53,247 nt of DNA from contig NZ_SOGQ01000020.1 of assembly GCF_004403465.1 (NCBI RefSeq), positions 1 to 53,247 on the forward strand, written 5' to 3'. Source of the stretch: Cryobacterium sinapicolor (GTDB lineage: Bacteria > Actinomycetota > Actinomycetes > Actinomycetales > Microbacteriaceae). The position numbers and the translations under genes were made by a program. The notes under the pieces are model-generated. The model was not told where the DNA came from, made no database searches, and saw only the letters and a list, made by a program, of their open reading frames with translations. Shown piece by piece: positions 1 through 7,994 of the stretch. Positions within the stretch are counted from its first letter, which is position 1; each line of letters begins with the position of its first letter.

Positions 1-1
1 A

Positions 2-60
2 TGAGGGCCTCCGTGGCATCGACTTGAGTGTGGTAACCCAATCGATACCGGAGGTCCTCA
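2..60. repeat. Imperfect inverted repeat, possible mobile-element end
   Basis: Bases 2-22 and 42-60 are near-perfect reverse complements: TGAGGGCCTCCGTGGCATCGA against TGAGGACCTCCGGTATCGA read from the other strand, differing by one substitution and a two-base gap. The spacer is 19 bp. A third partial copy (CCTCCGTGGGA) lies near 89-99. Palindromes of this kind are common at insertion-sequence ends and in transposase leaders. No transposase frame is visible, and any element would lie left of base 1. The family is not identified. Confidence 0.4.
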
Positions 61-274
61 CCTTTTTAGCTCACGCCACGCTCACAACCTCCGTGGGAAG
101 AACATCTAGAGGCCGCGTTTGGGCTCTAAAACGGGTGTTCGACCCAAAATCTCCGTCGAATTAGTTCCAAGACGAGCTCGACCGGCTCGGCGCTGACCAG
201 CTCCCCGGCGAGGCGACAGCTCTGGGGGGTGGGCGGGGGGGGCACCATCCGCTTACCCCTCAAAGCCGTCAGTC
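61..274. other. Non-coding stretch, origin unclear
   Basis: No supported gene. Its first half is less GC-rich than the rest of the window. It contains a short inverted pair TTTGGG (118-123) / CCCAAA (143-148). Bases 256-271 (CCCCTCAAAGCCGTCA) recur exactly at 8534-8549. On the minus strand, bases 126-205 encode a short frame ending in residues FWVEHPF, which could be the remnant of a gene's 3' end, but nothing supports a name. Confidence 0.5.
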
Positions 275-358
275 CACAGCTGCCGGCGCACAGCTGCCGG
301 ACCACAGCCGCCGGACCACAGCCGCCGGACCACAGCCGCCGGACCACAGCTGCCGGTC
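275..358. repeat. 14-bp tandem repeat, six units
   Basis: Six consecutive 14-bp units of form CACAGCYGCCGGNC. The two outer pairs carry CAGCTG and the inner units CAGCCG. The array ends 12 bases past the 3' end of the leftward transporter gene, so it would lie in that gene's 3' transcript region. The units can pair with one another only weakly. Function is unknown. Confidence 0.85.
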
Positions 359-369
359 GACGGATGCGA

Positions 370-1836
370 TCAGCGCACGCCGTCCATCAGCCGCAGGATC
401 GGGCGCGCGATGAGTGCGAGCAGCACGCCGAGCACGATCGCGACTCCGCCGATCACGCTGAAGTACACCGTCTCCGGTACCGACGTGTACCACTCGGCGA
501 GCCAGCCGGACATCGCGCTGCCCAGCGCGATCGACAGGAAGAACAGCGCGACCATCTGGGTCTTGAAGGGTTCCGGGGCCAGCCTCGTGGTGACGGCCAG
601 GCCGACGGGCCCGATCATCAGCTCCGCCACCGTGAGCACGAAGAGGATCGCGATCATCGCGGCCAGCGGCGTCGAGTTCGCGCCGCCGTCGACGAATGGG
701 AGGAACATGAGGAACGCGGCCCCCATCAGCGCGGTGCCGAGCGCGAACTTCACCGGGGTGGACGGCTGGCGCGAACCCCAGCGGGTCCACAGCGCGGCAA
801 AGACGCCGGACAGCAGGATGATGAAGACCGGGTTGAACGACTGCACCCACGACACCGGCAGCTCCCAGCCGAACACGTCCCGGTTGAGCCGCTCGTCGGC
901 GTAGATCGTGACCACCGTGAACTGCTGCTGCGAAAGGGACCAGAACGCGGCGCTGGCCACGAACAGGGGCATGAACGCGTAGACGCGCTTTCGCTCGCGG
1001 GCGGTGATCTGGCGGTTGCGCAGGATGACCACGAAGTAGGAGACCGTGGCGATCAGGGTCAGTGCGATCACGATCGTGACCAGGCGGGATGCCGTGATCA
1101 CCCCGAGCAGCACCAGCACCACGATTACGGCGACCGCCGCGATCGCACCCCAGAGGTAACCGGCGTAGCGGGAGGCCGGCAGCGGGTTCGGCACCTCGTG
1201 CACGATGGCCGGCAGGCGCTTGCGGCCGAAGGAATACTGCACCAGGCCGATCGCCATGCCCACGGCGGCGAGCCCGAAGCCGTAGTGGAAGCCGAGGGTG
1301 GTCTGCAGCACGCCGGTCAGTACCGGGCCGAAGAAGGCGCCCAGGTTGATGCCGAGGTAGAACAGGGAGAAGCCCGCGTCGAGCCGCGGGTCGTCCTTGG
1401 CGTAGAGCGCGCCCACGACACTGGTCGCGTTGGCCTTGAGACCGCCGCTGCCCAGCGCGATCAGGATGAGGCCGGTCGCCACCCCGCCGAGGCCCGGCAG
1501 GAGCGCGAGCGCCAGGTGCCCCACCGCGATGACGATCGCACTGTAGAACAGCACCCGCTCCGAGCCCAGCAGGCGGTCGGCCACCCAGGCCCCCAGGATG
1601 GTCGACAGGTAGACGCCGCCACCATAGGCACCCACGATGCCGGCCGCGGTGGACTGCGGGATCCCGAGGCCGCCGTCGGCCGCGGAGTAGTACAAATAGA
1701 GCAGCAGGATGCCCTGCATCCCGTAGAAGGAGAAGCGCTCCCACATCTCGACGCCGAACACGTTGGCGAGGGAGCGAGGCTGGCCGAGGAAGCTTCGGTC
1801 GTCACGGGTGGGGGCTTGTTCAACAACCGAGGTCAT
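370..1836 (-). CDS. POT/PTR family proton-dependent oligopeptide transporter
   Basis: A 488-residue multi-spanning membrane protein of the proton-coupled oligopeptide transporter group in the major facilitator superfamily, expected to import di- and tripeptides across the cytoplasmic membrane. The family's ExxER proton-coupling motif is present at E30-M-W-E33-R34, directly before helix 1 (FSFYGMQGILLLYLYY). About 12-14 hydrophobic segments follow, with the usual long central cytoplasmic stretch. Length is typical of bacterial DtpT-like members. The ATG at 1836 is chosen because a TANNNT hexamer lies exactly 6 nt upstream with no Shine-Dalgarno, suggesting a leaderless transcript. The gene stands alone and diverges from a small DUF3592 gene. 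The exact substrate range cannot be read from sequence. Confidence 0.93.
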   Translation of the reverse strand: MTSVVEQAPTRDDRSFLGQPRSLANVFGVEMWERFSFYGMQGILLLYLYYSAADGGLGIPQSTAAGIVGAYGGGVYLSTILGAWVADRLLGSERVLFYSAIVIAVGHLALALLPGLGGVATGLILIALGSGGLKANATSVVGALYAKDDPRLDAGFSLFYLGINLGAFFGPVLTGVLQTTLGFHYGFGLAAVGMAIGLVQYSFGRKRLPAIVHEVPNPLPASRYAGYLWGAIAAVAVIVVLVLLGVITASRLVTIVIALTLIATVSYFVVILRNRQITARERKRVYAFMPLFVASAAFWSLSQQQFTVVTIYADERLNRDVFGWELPVSWVQSFNPVFIILLSGVFAALWTRWGSRQPSTPVKFALGTALMGAAFLMFLPFVDGGANSTPLAAMIAILFVLTVAELMIGPVGLAVTTRLAPEPFKTQMVALFFLSIALGSAMSGWLAEWYTSVPETVYFSVIGGVAIVLGVLLALIARPILRLMDGVR

Positions 1837-1842
1837 TGATTG

Positions 1843-1848
1843 ACCTTA
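1843..1848 (-). promoter_or_regulatory. -10 hexamer of leaderless promoter (peptide transporter)
   Basis: TAAGGT on the minus strand, then six bases (CAATCA), then ATG at 1836. It fits the actinobacterial TANNNT -10 consensus with transcription starting at or next to the start codon. No ribosome binding site is present. Confidence 0.6.
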
Positions 1849-1908
1849 CCGCGCGCCCCCAAACCTGGGGACATCGGCCGGGTCGCGGCGACCGGCCCGG
1901 CGGCACGG

Positions 1909-1914
1909 TACGAT
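1909..1914 (+). promoter_or_regulatory. Likely -10 hexamer (DUF3592 gene)
   Basis: TACGAT lies 37 nt before the GTG at 1952, leaving a short leader that contains the ribosome binding site GAGAAGGGG. Confidence 0.4.
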
Positions 1915-1951
1915 TTTGCCCGTACAGTTGCGACGACCGAGAAGGGGCCAC

Positions 1952-2347
1952 GTGGACGTCTACTCGCTCGCTTCCCTCCTCAGCGAGGTGCTGACCCTGG
2001 TCGGACTGGTTGTGGGCGGGGCCCTCTTCGCGGCCGGCCTCGTCGCCCGCGGCGTGAAGGGCCGCTGGGTTCTGACGGATGGCGTGATCGCCTCCTCCCG
2101 GGCCGGAACGGTCATCCGCTGGTTCGACCGTGACGGCGAGGTGCACGAGTGCCCGGCGAACACGCACGAGACGCACGGGCTCGCGCCCGGCGACGACGTG
2201 CCGGTCTGGTTCAGCCTCCGGACTCCCTCCCGGTGCCGTACGCACACCCCGGAGGTCGAGGGCAGGGCACTGCGCCTGACCGGACTGATCCTGCTCGGTA
2301 TCGGCGCAGCATCCGGCGTGCTCGGCATCGTGCTGCTGTTCGTCTGA
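1952..2347 (+). CDS. DUF3592-type small membrane protein
   Basis: A 131-residue protein with one hydrophobic helix near the N-terminus (LTLVGLVVGGALFAAGLVA), a soluble central part of about 80 residues with conserved-looking RWVLTDGVI and HECPANTHETHG segments, and a second helix at the C-terminus (LTGLILLGIGAASGVLGIVL). This two-helix layout around a beta-rich loop is that of DUF3592 proteins, whose function is unknown. The GTG at 1952 is preferred to earlier in-frame starts because GAGAAGGGG sits just upstream and the helix then begins near residue 12. The gene is monocistronic, divergent from the peptide transporter and convergent with the hydrolase at 2442. Confidence 0.7.
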   Translation: MDVYSLASLLSEVLTLVGLVVGGALFAAGLVARGVKGRWVLTDGVIASSRAGTVIRWFDRDGEVHECPANTHETHGLAPGDDVPVWFSLRTPSRCRTHTPEVEGRALRLTGLILLGIGAASGVLGIVLLFV

Positions 2348-2370
2348 GCCGAGCCGAGCCGAGCCGAGCC
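2346..2370. repeat. (GAGCC)5 simple repeat
   Basis: Five perfect tandem copies of GAGCC that start inside the stop codon of the DUF3592 gene and fill part of the 94-bp convergent gap. Probably slippage-generated. Confidence 0.9.
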
Positions 2371-2441
2371 GGCGCGGGACGGTGCCCGCGCTCTACCGCG
2401 GCTCGATGCTGCTCACCGCCGTGCAGCAGCCCGACCGGAAA

Positions 2442-3206
2442 CTAGCGTTCGGGGGCCAGGTGTTCGGGGGCCAGGTGCTCGCCGAAGAAGGCCTCGATCC
2501 GCTGCCAGGCGTCGGCCGCTGCGACGGGGTTGGGCCCGGCCCCCAGGATGCGCTTCAGCAGGAACCGCAGCGCCACCGGGCCGCTCTCGGCGTCGTTGAG
2601 GAAGGCGTGGCCGGCGCCCGGGTACTCCTTGACATCGTGCGCGATGCCCAACCGGGTCGCCGAGGCCTCGAGCGTTGCGGCGGCGCCCCTGAGTGACGTG
2701 TCGGTGGCGCCGAAGCTGCCCACGATCGGGCACGCGCCGGCGAGGGCGTCATCGAGCTGTTTCGGCAGTCGGCCGTAATTGACGGATGCCGCGTCGAACC
2801 CGCGCGTCGCGGCCGCCAGGGCGAATCCGCCGCCCATGCAGAATCCGAGCACGCCGGCCGCGCCGGTGCAGTCGTCCCGGTCGATCAGGAACCGCCGGGC
2901 GGATTCGATGTCGGCGAAGGCCCGGCCCTCCCCGGCCTGCAGCGCGCGGAACGTCCGCGTCAGGCATTTGCGCGCCCCACCCTCGGTGAAGAGGTCCGGC
3001 ATCAGGGCCAGGTAGCCGGCCGCGGCCATCCGTTCCACCTGGCGCCGCATCACATCATTGAGTCCGAAGGCCTCGTGCACGAGCACGACGGCGGGCCAGG
3101 GCCCGGTGCCGACCGGGATGCCGAGCACCGCCATCAGCCCCGTGCTTCCACCCGGCGCGGGCGGCAACAGCAGGTCGATCAGGAGCGGAGCGGTGTTGCC
3201 TGTCAT
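2442..3206 (-). CDS. Dienelactone hydrolase family protein
   Basis: A 254-residue cytosolic alpha/beta hydrolase. The dienelactone hydrolase catalytic triad is visible: Cys123 in the nucleophile elbow GFCMGG, Asp169 in GATDTS and His200 in GAGHAFLN. Length and motif order match the family. Family members open dienelactones in chloroaromatic breakdown, but many chromosomal copies act on unknown esters or lactones, and no aromatic pathway genes lie nearby. The ATG at 3206 follows GGGAGG at a normal distance. The C-terminus contains a short duplication, EHLAPEHLAPER, matched in the DNA by repeated GGGGCCAGGTG words. The gene diverges from the lldR-lldD operon, so the operator at 3268-3282 lies in the shared upstream region. 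Confidence 0.88.
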   Translation of the reverse strand: MTGNTAPLLIDLLLPPAPGGSTGLMAVLGIPVGTGPWPAVVLVHEAFGLNDVMRRQVERMAAAGYLALMPDLFTEGGARKCLTRTFRALQAGEGRAFADIESARRFLIDRDDCTGAAGVLGFCMGGGFALAAATRGFDAASVNYGRLPKQLDDALAGACPIVGSFGATDTSLRGAAATLEASATRLGIAHDVKEYPGAGHAFLNDAESGPVALRFLLKRILGAGPNPVAAADAWQRIEAFFGEHLAPEHLAPER

Positions 3207-3267
3207 TGGCGGCCTCCCGGGGCTGAATCAGAACTTTATCCCGCGGGAGCGGCGATCTCCTGTAGCA

Positions 3268-3282
3268 TGTGGTCAGACCACA
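3268..3282. promoter_or_regulatory. FadR/LldR-type operator palindrome
   Basis: TGTGGTC-A-GACCACA is a perfect 7-1-7 palindrome centred at 3275. Its core TGGTNNNACCA matches the consensus for FadR-subfamily GntR regulators. It lies 64 nt upstream of the regulator's start and in the gap shared with the divergent hydrolase. Autoregulation of lldR-lldD is the simplest reading. Confidence 0.75.
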
Positions 3283-3345
3283 CCATCGTGCGCCACAGCG
3301 CGCCGCCGCATCAGCCCACCCCACCCCAACGTCGAGGAGGAGCCC

Positions 3346-4146
3346 ATGAGCATCGAGCATCGCGCCTGGGAAGTCGTGTTACAGAGCATCGAGCTGGATC
3401 TCCTCAGCGGGCGGCTGCGACCGGGCGACCACCTGCCGCCCGAGCGGGCCCTCGCCGCCGAACTGGGCGTCGGACGGTCCAGCGTGCGCGAGGCGATCCG
3501 GGTGCTCGAGGTGCTCGGGCTGCTCCGTACCTCCGCCGGATCGGGGCCCACGTCGGGAGCGATCATCGTGGCTCTGCCCGGCGGCGGTATGTCGGCTCTG
3601 ATGCGCCTGCAGGTGGCGGCGCAGGGGTTCCCCGTCGCTGACGTGGTCAAGACCCGGCTCGTGCTCGAGGCGTCGGTCGTGACCGAGCTGGCGGAGGCAT
3701 CCGCCCGGGCCGCCGCGACCATGGACGCCAACGCCGCCCTGCACCCTGACCTGTCGACGCCCGCGCTGCTGCTCGGCGCGATGGACTCCCCCGCCCTGAG
3801 CGAGGCGGAGTTCCTCGCCCTCGACGCCGAGTTCCACCTGGCACTGGCGACCGCGTCGGGCAATCAGGTCGTGACCGCCACGATGGCGGGCTTGCGCAGC
3901 GCCATCGAGGGCTATGTGCGGGCGGGCGCGACGGGCCTCGCCTCGTGGCCCGACACCTCCACCCGGCTGCGCGCCGAACACCGAGCGATCATCCACGCCA
4001 TCGAGGCCGGCGATCCCCCGGCCGCCCGCAGACTCGTGCAGTCCCACATCGCGGGCTACTACGCCGAAACCCACCTCGCCAACCACCTGCCCGACAACTA
4101 CGCCGACGACCACACGGATGCCACCGGGCACCCGGTGGGCCGATAG
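3346..4146 (+). CDS. lldR: FadR-subfamily GntR regulator, probable L-lactate-responsive LldR
   Basis: A 266-residue DNA-binding regulator. The N-terminal winged helix-turn-helix has the GntR signature: [19 protein letters not shown], then [21 protein letters not shown]. The C-terminal FCD-type all-helical ligand domain runs from about residue 90 to 250 and includes [15 protein letters not shown], which supplies family metal/ligand-binding residues. The ATG at 3346 follows GAGGAGGAG; longer frames upstream cross the operator and are rejected. It lies 16 bp before lldD in the same direction, and its operator is just upstream. By context it should repress lactate use until L-lactate binds. The effector is inferred from the neighbour, not shown. 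Confidence 0.85.
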   Translation: MSIEHRAWEVVLQSIELDLLSGRLRPGDHLPPERALAAELGVGRSSVREAIRVLEVLGLLRTSAGSGPTSGAIIVALPGGGMSALMRLQVAAQGFPVADVVKTRLVLEASVVTELAEASARAAATMDANAALHPDLSTPALLLGAMDSPALSEAEFLALDAEFHLALATASGNQVVTATMAGLRSAIEGYVRAGATGLASWPDTSTRLRAEHRAIIHAIEAGDPPAARRLVQSHIAGYYAETHLANHLPDNYADDHTDATGHPVGR

Positions 4147-4162
4147 AAAGGACCCTTCGACC

Positions 4163-5422
4163 ATGGTTCAACGACGCATCCCGAAGATCAAAGACCTCGC
4201 CCCGCTGATGCACTTCAAGACCCCCGAGCTGAACGCGAAAAAGCGCCGCCTCGAGAGCGCCCTGACCATCTACGACCTGCGCGACATCGCCAAGAAGCGC
4301 ACCCCGAAGGCCGCGTTCGACTACACCGATGGCGCCGCCGAGGCCGAGCTCTCGCTGGGCCGCGCCCGGCAGGCCTTCGAAGACATCGAGTTCAACCCGT
4401 CGATCCTGCGGGACGTGTCGGCCGTCTCGACCGGCTGGGACGTGCTCGGCGCCCCCGTGGCGCAGCCGTTCGGCATCGCCCCGACCGGGTTCACCCGGAT
4501 GATGCAGACCGAGGGTGAGATCGCGGGCGCCCACGTGGCGGCCCGGGCCGGCATCCCCTTCTCCCTGTCCACCATGGGCACCACGTCGATCGAGGATGTC
4601 AAGGCCGCGAACCCCCACGGCCGCAACTGGTTCCAGCTCTACATGTGGAAGGACCGCGACCGCTCGATGGCGCTCGTCGACCGGGCCGCGAAGGCCGGCT
4701 ACGACACCCTGCTGGTGACCGTGGACGTGCCCGTGGCGGGCGCGCGCCTGCGCGACAAGCGCAACGGCTTCTCGATCCCGCCGGCCCTGACCGCCGGAAC
4801 CGTCATCAACGCGCTGCCCAGGCCGGAGTGGTGGATCAACTTCCTGACCACCGAACCGCTCGCCTTCGCCAGCCTCGACCGCTGGAGCGGCACGGTCGCC
4901 GACCTGCTCGACACAATGTTCGACCCCACCGTCACCTTCGAGGACCTGGCCTGGATCAAGGCGCAGTGGCCCGGCAAGATCGTCGTCAAGGGCGTGCAGA
5001 GCCTGTCGGATGCGCGCACGCTCGCCGACCTCGGCGTGGACGGCATCATCCTCTCCAACCACGGCGGCCGCCAGCTCGACCGCGCCCCGATTCCGTTCCA
5101 CCTGCTGCCGCAGGTCGTACGCGAGGTCGGCAACGAGTACGAGGTGCACCTGGACACGGGCATCATGAGCGGCGCCGACATCGTGGCATCCGTCGCTCTC
5201 GGCGCCCGCTTCACCCTGATCGGCCGCGCCTACCTCTACGGCCTGATGGCGGGCGGCGAGGCCGGCGTCGACCGGGCCGTCCAGATTCTCTCCGAGCAGG
5301 TGTCCCGCACCATGCGGCTGCTCGGCGTGAACAGCCTGGAGGAGCTCGACCCGGGCCACGTCACGCAGCTCGCACGCCTCGGTCGCATCGCGCAGCCAGT
5401 GGCGGCATCCGTCGGCCTGTAG
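4163..5422 (+). CDS. lldD: L-lactate dehydrogenase (quinone), LldD2-like FMN enzyme
   Basis: A 419-residue FMN-dependent alpha-hydroxy-acid dehydrogenase that would oxidise L-lactate to pyruvate and pass electrons to the respiratory chain at the membrane. The active-site block SNHGGRQLD places the catalytic His at 300 and the substrate-binding Arg at 303. The FMN phosphate loop reads DTGIMSGAD (332-340), the variant I associate with the mycobacterial LldD2 group rather than the DGGIRRG of classical LldD. Also present are FDYTDGAAE (52-60) and [11 protein letters not shown] (135-145). The ATG at 4163 is preceded by AGAAAGGA, and a much longer open frame upstream overlaps lldR and is rejected. 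The related MftD enzymes are an alternative, but no mycofactocin genes are visible here. Confidence 0.88.
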   Translation: MVQRRIPKIKDLAPLMHFKTPELNAKKRRLESALTIYDLRDIAKKRTPKAAFDYTDGAAEAELSLGRARQAFEDIEFNPSILRDVSAVSTGWDVLGAPVAQPFGIAPTGFTRMMQTEGEIAGAHVAARAGIPFSLSTMGTTSIEDVKAANPHGRNWFQLYMWKDRDRSMALVDRAAKAGYDTLLVTVDVPVAGARLRDKRNGFSIPPALTAGTVINALPRPEWWINFLTTEPLAFASLDRWSGTVADLLDTMFDPTVTFEDLAWIKAQWPGKIVVKGVQSLSDARTLADLGVDGIILSNHGGRQLDRAPIPFHLLPQVVREVGNEYEVHLDTGIMSGADIVASVALGARFTLIGRAYLYGLMAGGEAGVDRAVQILSEQVSRTMRLLGVNSLEELDPGHVTQLARLGRIAQPVAASVGL

Positions 5423-5448
5423 TGTCCTAGCCGCCCGAGTGTCGCCAA

Positions 5449-5490
5449 TTGTGCCGAGCTGGCCCGCTTCAGCGGGTCAACTCGGCACAA
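5449..5490. terminator. Bidirectional hairpin between lldD and rocD
   Basis: The stem TTGTGCCGAG..CCCGC pairs with GCGGG..CTCGGCACAA across a TTCA loop, with two mismatches over 19 pairs. It sits between convergent genes, so it can terminate both. Its arms resemble those of the hairpin at 10621-10688 (CTCGGCAnAAACGG), suggesting a dispersed repeat family rather than a simple terminator. Confidence 0.7.
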
Positions 5491-5512
5491 ACGGGATAAC
5501 TCGGCGGACCGG

Positions 5513-6781
5513 CTACGCTGCGGCGAGCTCCGCGAGCACGGCGGCGAGCTGCTCGACCGCCCAGTCGAGGTCGGCCTCGGAGACCACGATCGGCGGGGCC
5601 AGTCGAATCGTGAATCCGTGGGTGTCCTTCGCGAGCACGCCGCGCGCCAGGAGGGCCTCGCAGACCGCCCGGCCGGAGGCCAGCTTGGGGTCGATGTCGA
5701 TGCCGGCCCAGAGACCGGCGCCGCGCACGGCCACGACGCCCTGGCCGATCAACCCGGTCAGCCCGGCGTGCAGGCGGGCGCCGAGCACGCGGGCGCGTTC
5801 CTGCTGCTCGCCGGTGGCCAGCAGCTTGACGACGGCGAGCCCGACGGCCGCCGCCAGCGGGTTGCCGCCGAAGGTCGAGCCGTGCTCGCCGGGGCGGAGC
5901 ACGCCGAGGATGTCCCGGTTGCCGACGACCGCGGAGACCGGCACGATGCCGCCGCCGAGCGCCTTGCCGAGCAGGTAGAGGTCGGGAACGACGCCCACCA
6001 GGTCGCAGGCGAAGGTCGCTCCCGTGCGACCGAGGCCGGACTGGATCTCGTCGGCGATGAACAACACCTTGTGGCGGGTCGTGATCTCGCGCACGGCCGG
6101 CAGGTAGTCCGCCGGCGGCACGACGATGCCGGCCTCGCCCTGGATCGGCTCGAGCAGCACCGCGACCGTGTTCGCGTCGATCGCGGCCTCGAGGGCAGCG
6201 GAGTCCCCGTAGGGAACCGTGCGGAACCCGGGCGTGAACGGCCCGAAATCCTTGCGCGCCGATTCGTCGTCGGAGAAGCTGATGATCGTGGTGGTGCGAC
6301 CGTGGAAGTTCTCCCCGGCCACGATGATGTTGGCCATCCCGGCGGCGACGCCCTTGACCCGGTAGCCCCAGGCGCGGGCCACCTTGATGCCGGACTCGAC
6401 CGCTTCGGCGCCCGTGTTCATCGGCAGGACCATGTCCTTGCCGGAGAGTTCGGCGAGCGCGGTCACGAACGGGCCGAGCTGGTCGTTGTGGAAGGCGCGG
6501 CTAGTGAGCGTGATGCGGCCCAGCTGCTCGCGGGCGGCGTCCAGCAGGAGCGGGTTGGAGTGCCCGAAGTTGACCGCGGAATACGCGGCCAGGCAGTCCA
6601 GGTAGCGCTTGCCGTCGACATCCGTCACCCAGGCGCCGTCACCGGACGCGACGACCACGGGCAACGGGTGGTAGTTGTGGGCCGCGTGCTCGTCTTCCAG
6701 CGCGATGTACGCGGCTTGGTCGGGCGCCGTGACCGGGGCGATGATCTGGTCGGTCATCGGCGCAGTTCCAGGGTGCAGCAT
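5513..6781 (-). CDS. rocD: Ornithine aminotransferase
   Basis: A 422-residue class III PLP-dependent aminotransferase that converts ornithine and 2-oxoglutarate to glutamate semialdehyde and glutamate. The PLP-binding Lys is K273 in LGKALGGG, and the ring-nitrogen Asp is D244 in FIADEIQSGLGRTG. MNTGAEAVESGIKVARAWGY is the ornithine aminotransferase-type cofactor-phosphate segment, and AYSAVNFGH is typical of this group. The ATG at 6781 is preferred because GGAGGAG lies 5 nt upstream; ATG 6757 overlaps the upstream stop but has only a weak ribosome site. The gene overlaps the 3' end of the dimethylargininase-like gene by 28 bp, so translation is probably coupled. Glutamate semialdehyde made here is also the substrate of the PutA second domain encoded at 15828. 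Confidence 0.93.
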   Translation of the reverse strand: MLHPGTAPMTDQIIAPVTAPDQAAYIALEDEHAAHNYHPLPVVVASGDGAWVTDVDGKRYLDCLAAYSAVNFGHSNPLLLDAAREQLGRITLTSRAFHNDQLGPFVTALAELSGKDMVLPMNTGAEAVESGIKVARAWGYRVKGVAAGMANIIVAGENFHGRTTTIISFSDDESARKDFGPFTPGFRTVPYGDSAALEAAIDANTVAVLLEPIQGEAGIVVPPADYLPAVREITTRHKVLFIADEIQSGLGRTGATFACDLVGVVPDLYLLGKALGGGIVPVSAVVGNRDILGVLRPGEHGSTFGGNPLAAAVGLAVVKLLATGEQQERARVLGARLHAGLTGLIGQGVVAVRGAGLWAGIDIDPKLASGRAVCEALLARGVLAKDTHGFTIRLAPPIVVSEADLDWAVEQLAAVLAELAAA

Positions 6782-7647
6782 TTCACTCCTCCTCCACCGA
6801 GCAGCAGCTCGGACAGGTCGACCCCGATCGGGTTGAAGCCGCGGGCGCGCAACTGGGCCTCGAAGCCCTTCGCCCGCGCCGCGATGACCACGTTGTAGCC
6901 GTCGGAATAGGAGTTGAGGCCGAGGATGGCAGCGTCCTCTTCGGTCACGATGATGGCGTCCGGGAAGCGCTCGCGCAGGATGGCCAGGCTCGGCTCGTCG
7001 AACGCGCTCGGCAGGTAGGCGATCTCGCCGTTGCCCGTGGCCGGCGACCCGTCGAGCACGGCGATGGCCGTGTCGAGGTGGTAGAAGCTCGGGTTGATCA
7101 GGTTGAGCGTGATCACCGGACGGTTGTAGATGGTCGCCACCTCTTCATGGCTGTTCGACGCGCTGCGGAAACCGGTGCCCGCGAGGATCACGTCGCCCAC
7201 GAGCAGGAAGTCGCCCTCCCCCTCGTTGATCTCCGCCGGCACGCGCACGTCGAAGCCGTTGGCGCCGAACCAGTCCATGTAGGCCGGACCTTCCGGCTGG
7301 CGCTCGGCATAGGTGAACGCCGCACCGTAGGCGATGTTGTCGATGACGAAGCCACCGTTGGCCGCGTAGACCATGTCCGGCAGGCCGTCGACGGGGTCGA
7401 TCAAATGCACGTCGAAGCCGAGGCCGACGTAGGTGTCGTAGAGCGTCTGCCACTGGGCGACGGCGAGCGCGGTGTCGGTCGGGATGGCAGGGTCCATCCA
7501 GGGGTTGATGCGGTAGACGACGGAGAAGAAATCGGGCTTGCACATCAAAATCGTGCGCTTGACCGGCGTACGCATCGGGATCGCCGGCGAGACCAGCTCC
7601 TCCGGGTTGGGGGCGGTGAGATCAGGGGCGGTGAGGTTGGTCGACAT
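6754..7647 (-). CDS. ddaH: Dimethylargininase-like amidinohydrolase (DDAH family)
   Basis: A 297-residue protein of the amidinotransferase/DDAH superfamily, which cleaves guanidino groups; typical products are citrulline from methylated arginine, or ornithine/citrulline from arginine. Catalytic residues expected for the fold are visible: His190 in SFYHLDTA and a C-terminal nucleophile Cys290 in GGGVKCCT (Cys291 is adjacent). The MCKPDFFSVVYRINPWM opening is characteristic. The ATG at 7647 follows AAGGAG; an ATG seven codons earlier lacks a site. Together with rocD it forms a route from a guanidino compound to glutamate semialdehyde. The order rocD, this gene, divergent AsnC regulator is, from memory, the same as Rv2322c-Rv2323c-Rv2324 of Mycobacterium tuberculosis. 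The true substrate (arginine or dimethylarginine) cannot be decided here. Confidence 0.82.
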   Translation of the reverse strand: MSTNLTAPDLTAPNPEELVSPAIPMRTPVKRTILMCKPDFFSVVYRINPWMDPAIPTDTALAVAQWQTLYDTYVGLGFDVHLIDPVDGLPDMVYAANGGFVIDNIAYGAAFTYAERQPEGPAYMDWFGANGFDVRVPAEINEGEGDFLLVGDVILAGTGFRSASNSHEEVATIYNRPVITLNLINPSFYHLDTAIAVLDGSPATGNGEIAYLPSAFDEPSLAILRERFPDAIIVTEEDAAILGLNSYSDGYNVVIAARAKGFEAQLRARGFNPIGVDLSELLLGGGGVKCCTLELRR

Positions 7648-7994
7648 GGCGTCTCCTTCGGCGGCCATCCGCCCTCGTCGGGTGAGGTCGGCTGGCGGGG
7701 TGGATGGCGGACCAGGTCACTCACGAGAGCTCTGCCGGCACGAAACGCCCGGGCAGAGACGCCGTTCCTAGTTTTACACAGCGCGAATCGGATGTGCACC
7801 CCCATATGCGCCGAAAATGTGCGCGCCTTCGACCCTCGACGCAGCTTTCCGCCATGACAGACATTCACGGATGCCCGGCGCCCGCCCGGGCATCCGTCGG
7901 CCACCACGCAGCTAACCACTGATTCCCGCCATCGGGCGCGGGTTATCTGCGTGTAGGCGTGCGCCAGCGCAACGACGCCCCCTAGACTCTCCGC
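7648..7994. promoter_or_regulatory. Divergent intergenic region ddaH-asnC with hairpin
   Basis: A 347-bp gap between divergent genes with no coding frame I can support. It holds a perfect 11-bp stem at 7867-7877/7887-7897 (ACGGATGCCCG / CGGGCATCCGT, 9-nt loop) made from two inverted copies of the genome's frequent CGGATGC word. It also holds an AT-richer patch near 7770-7825, and the asnC -10 hexamer. An Lrp-type regulator would be expected to bind here, but no clear Lrp consensus was found. Confidence 0.5.
7983..7988 (+). promoter_or_regulatory. -10 hexamer of leaderless promoter (asnC)
   Basis: TAGACT, then six bases, then ATG at 7995. No Shine-Dalgarno sequence. The same hexamer and spacing occur before hemA at 41288. 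Confidence 0.65.

Noticed and set aside
229..1839. Long open frame on the plus strand opposite the peptide transporter
   Set aside because: Arg/His/Gln-rich composition with no recognisable motif; it mirrors the codon pattern of the real minus-strand gene.
3914..4162. Extension of the lldD frame into lldR
   Set aside because: Overlaps the regulator in another frame; AGAAAGGA before ATG 4163 gives a normal N-terminus.
7867..7897. Rho-independent terminator between ddaH and asnC
   Set aside because: The genes diverge, so no transcript is expected to end here; no T run follows the stem.
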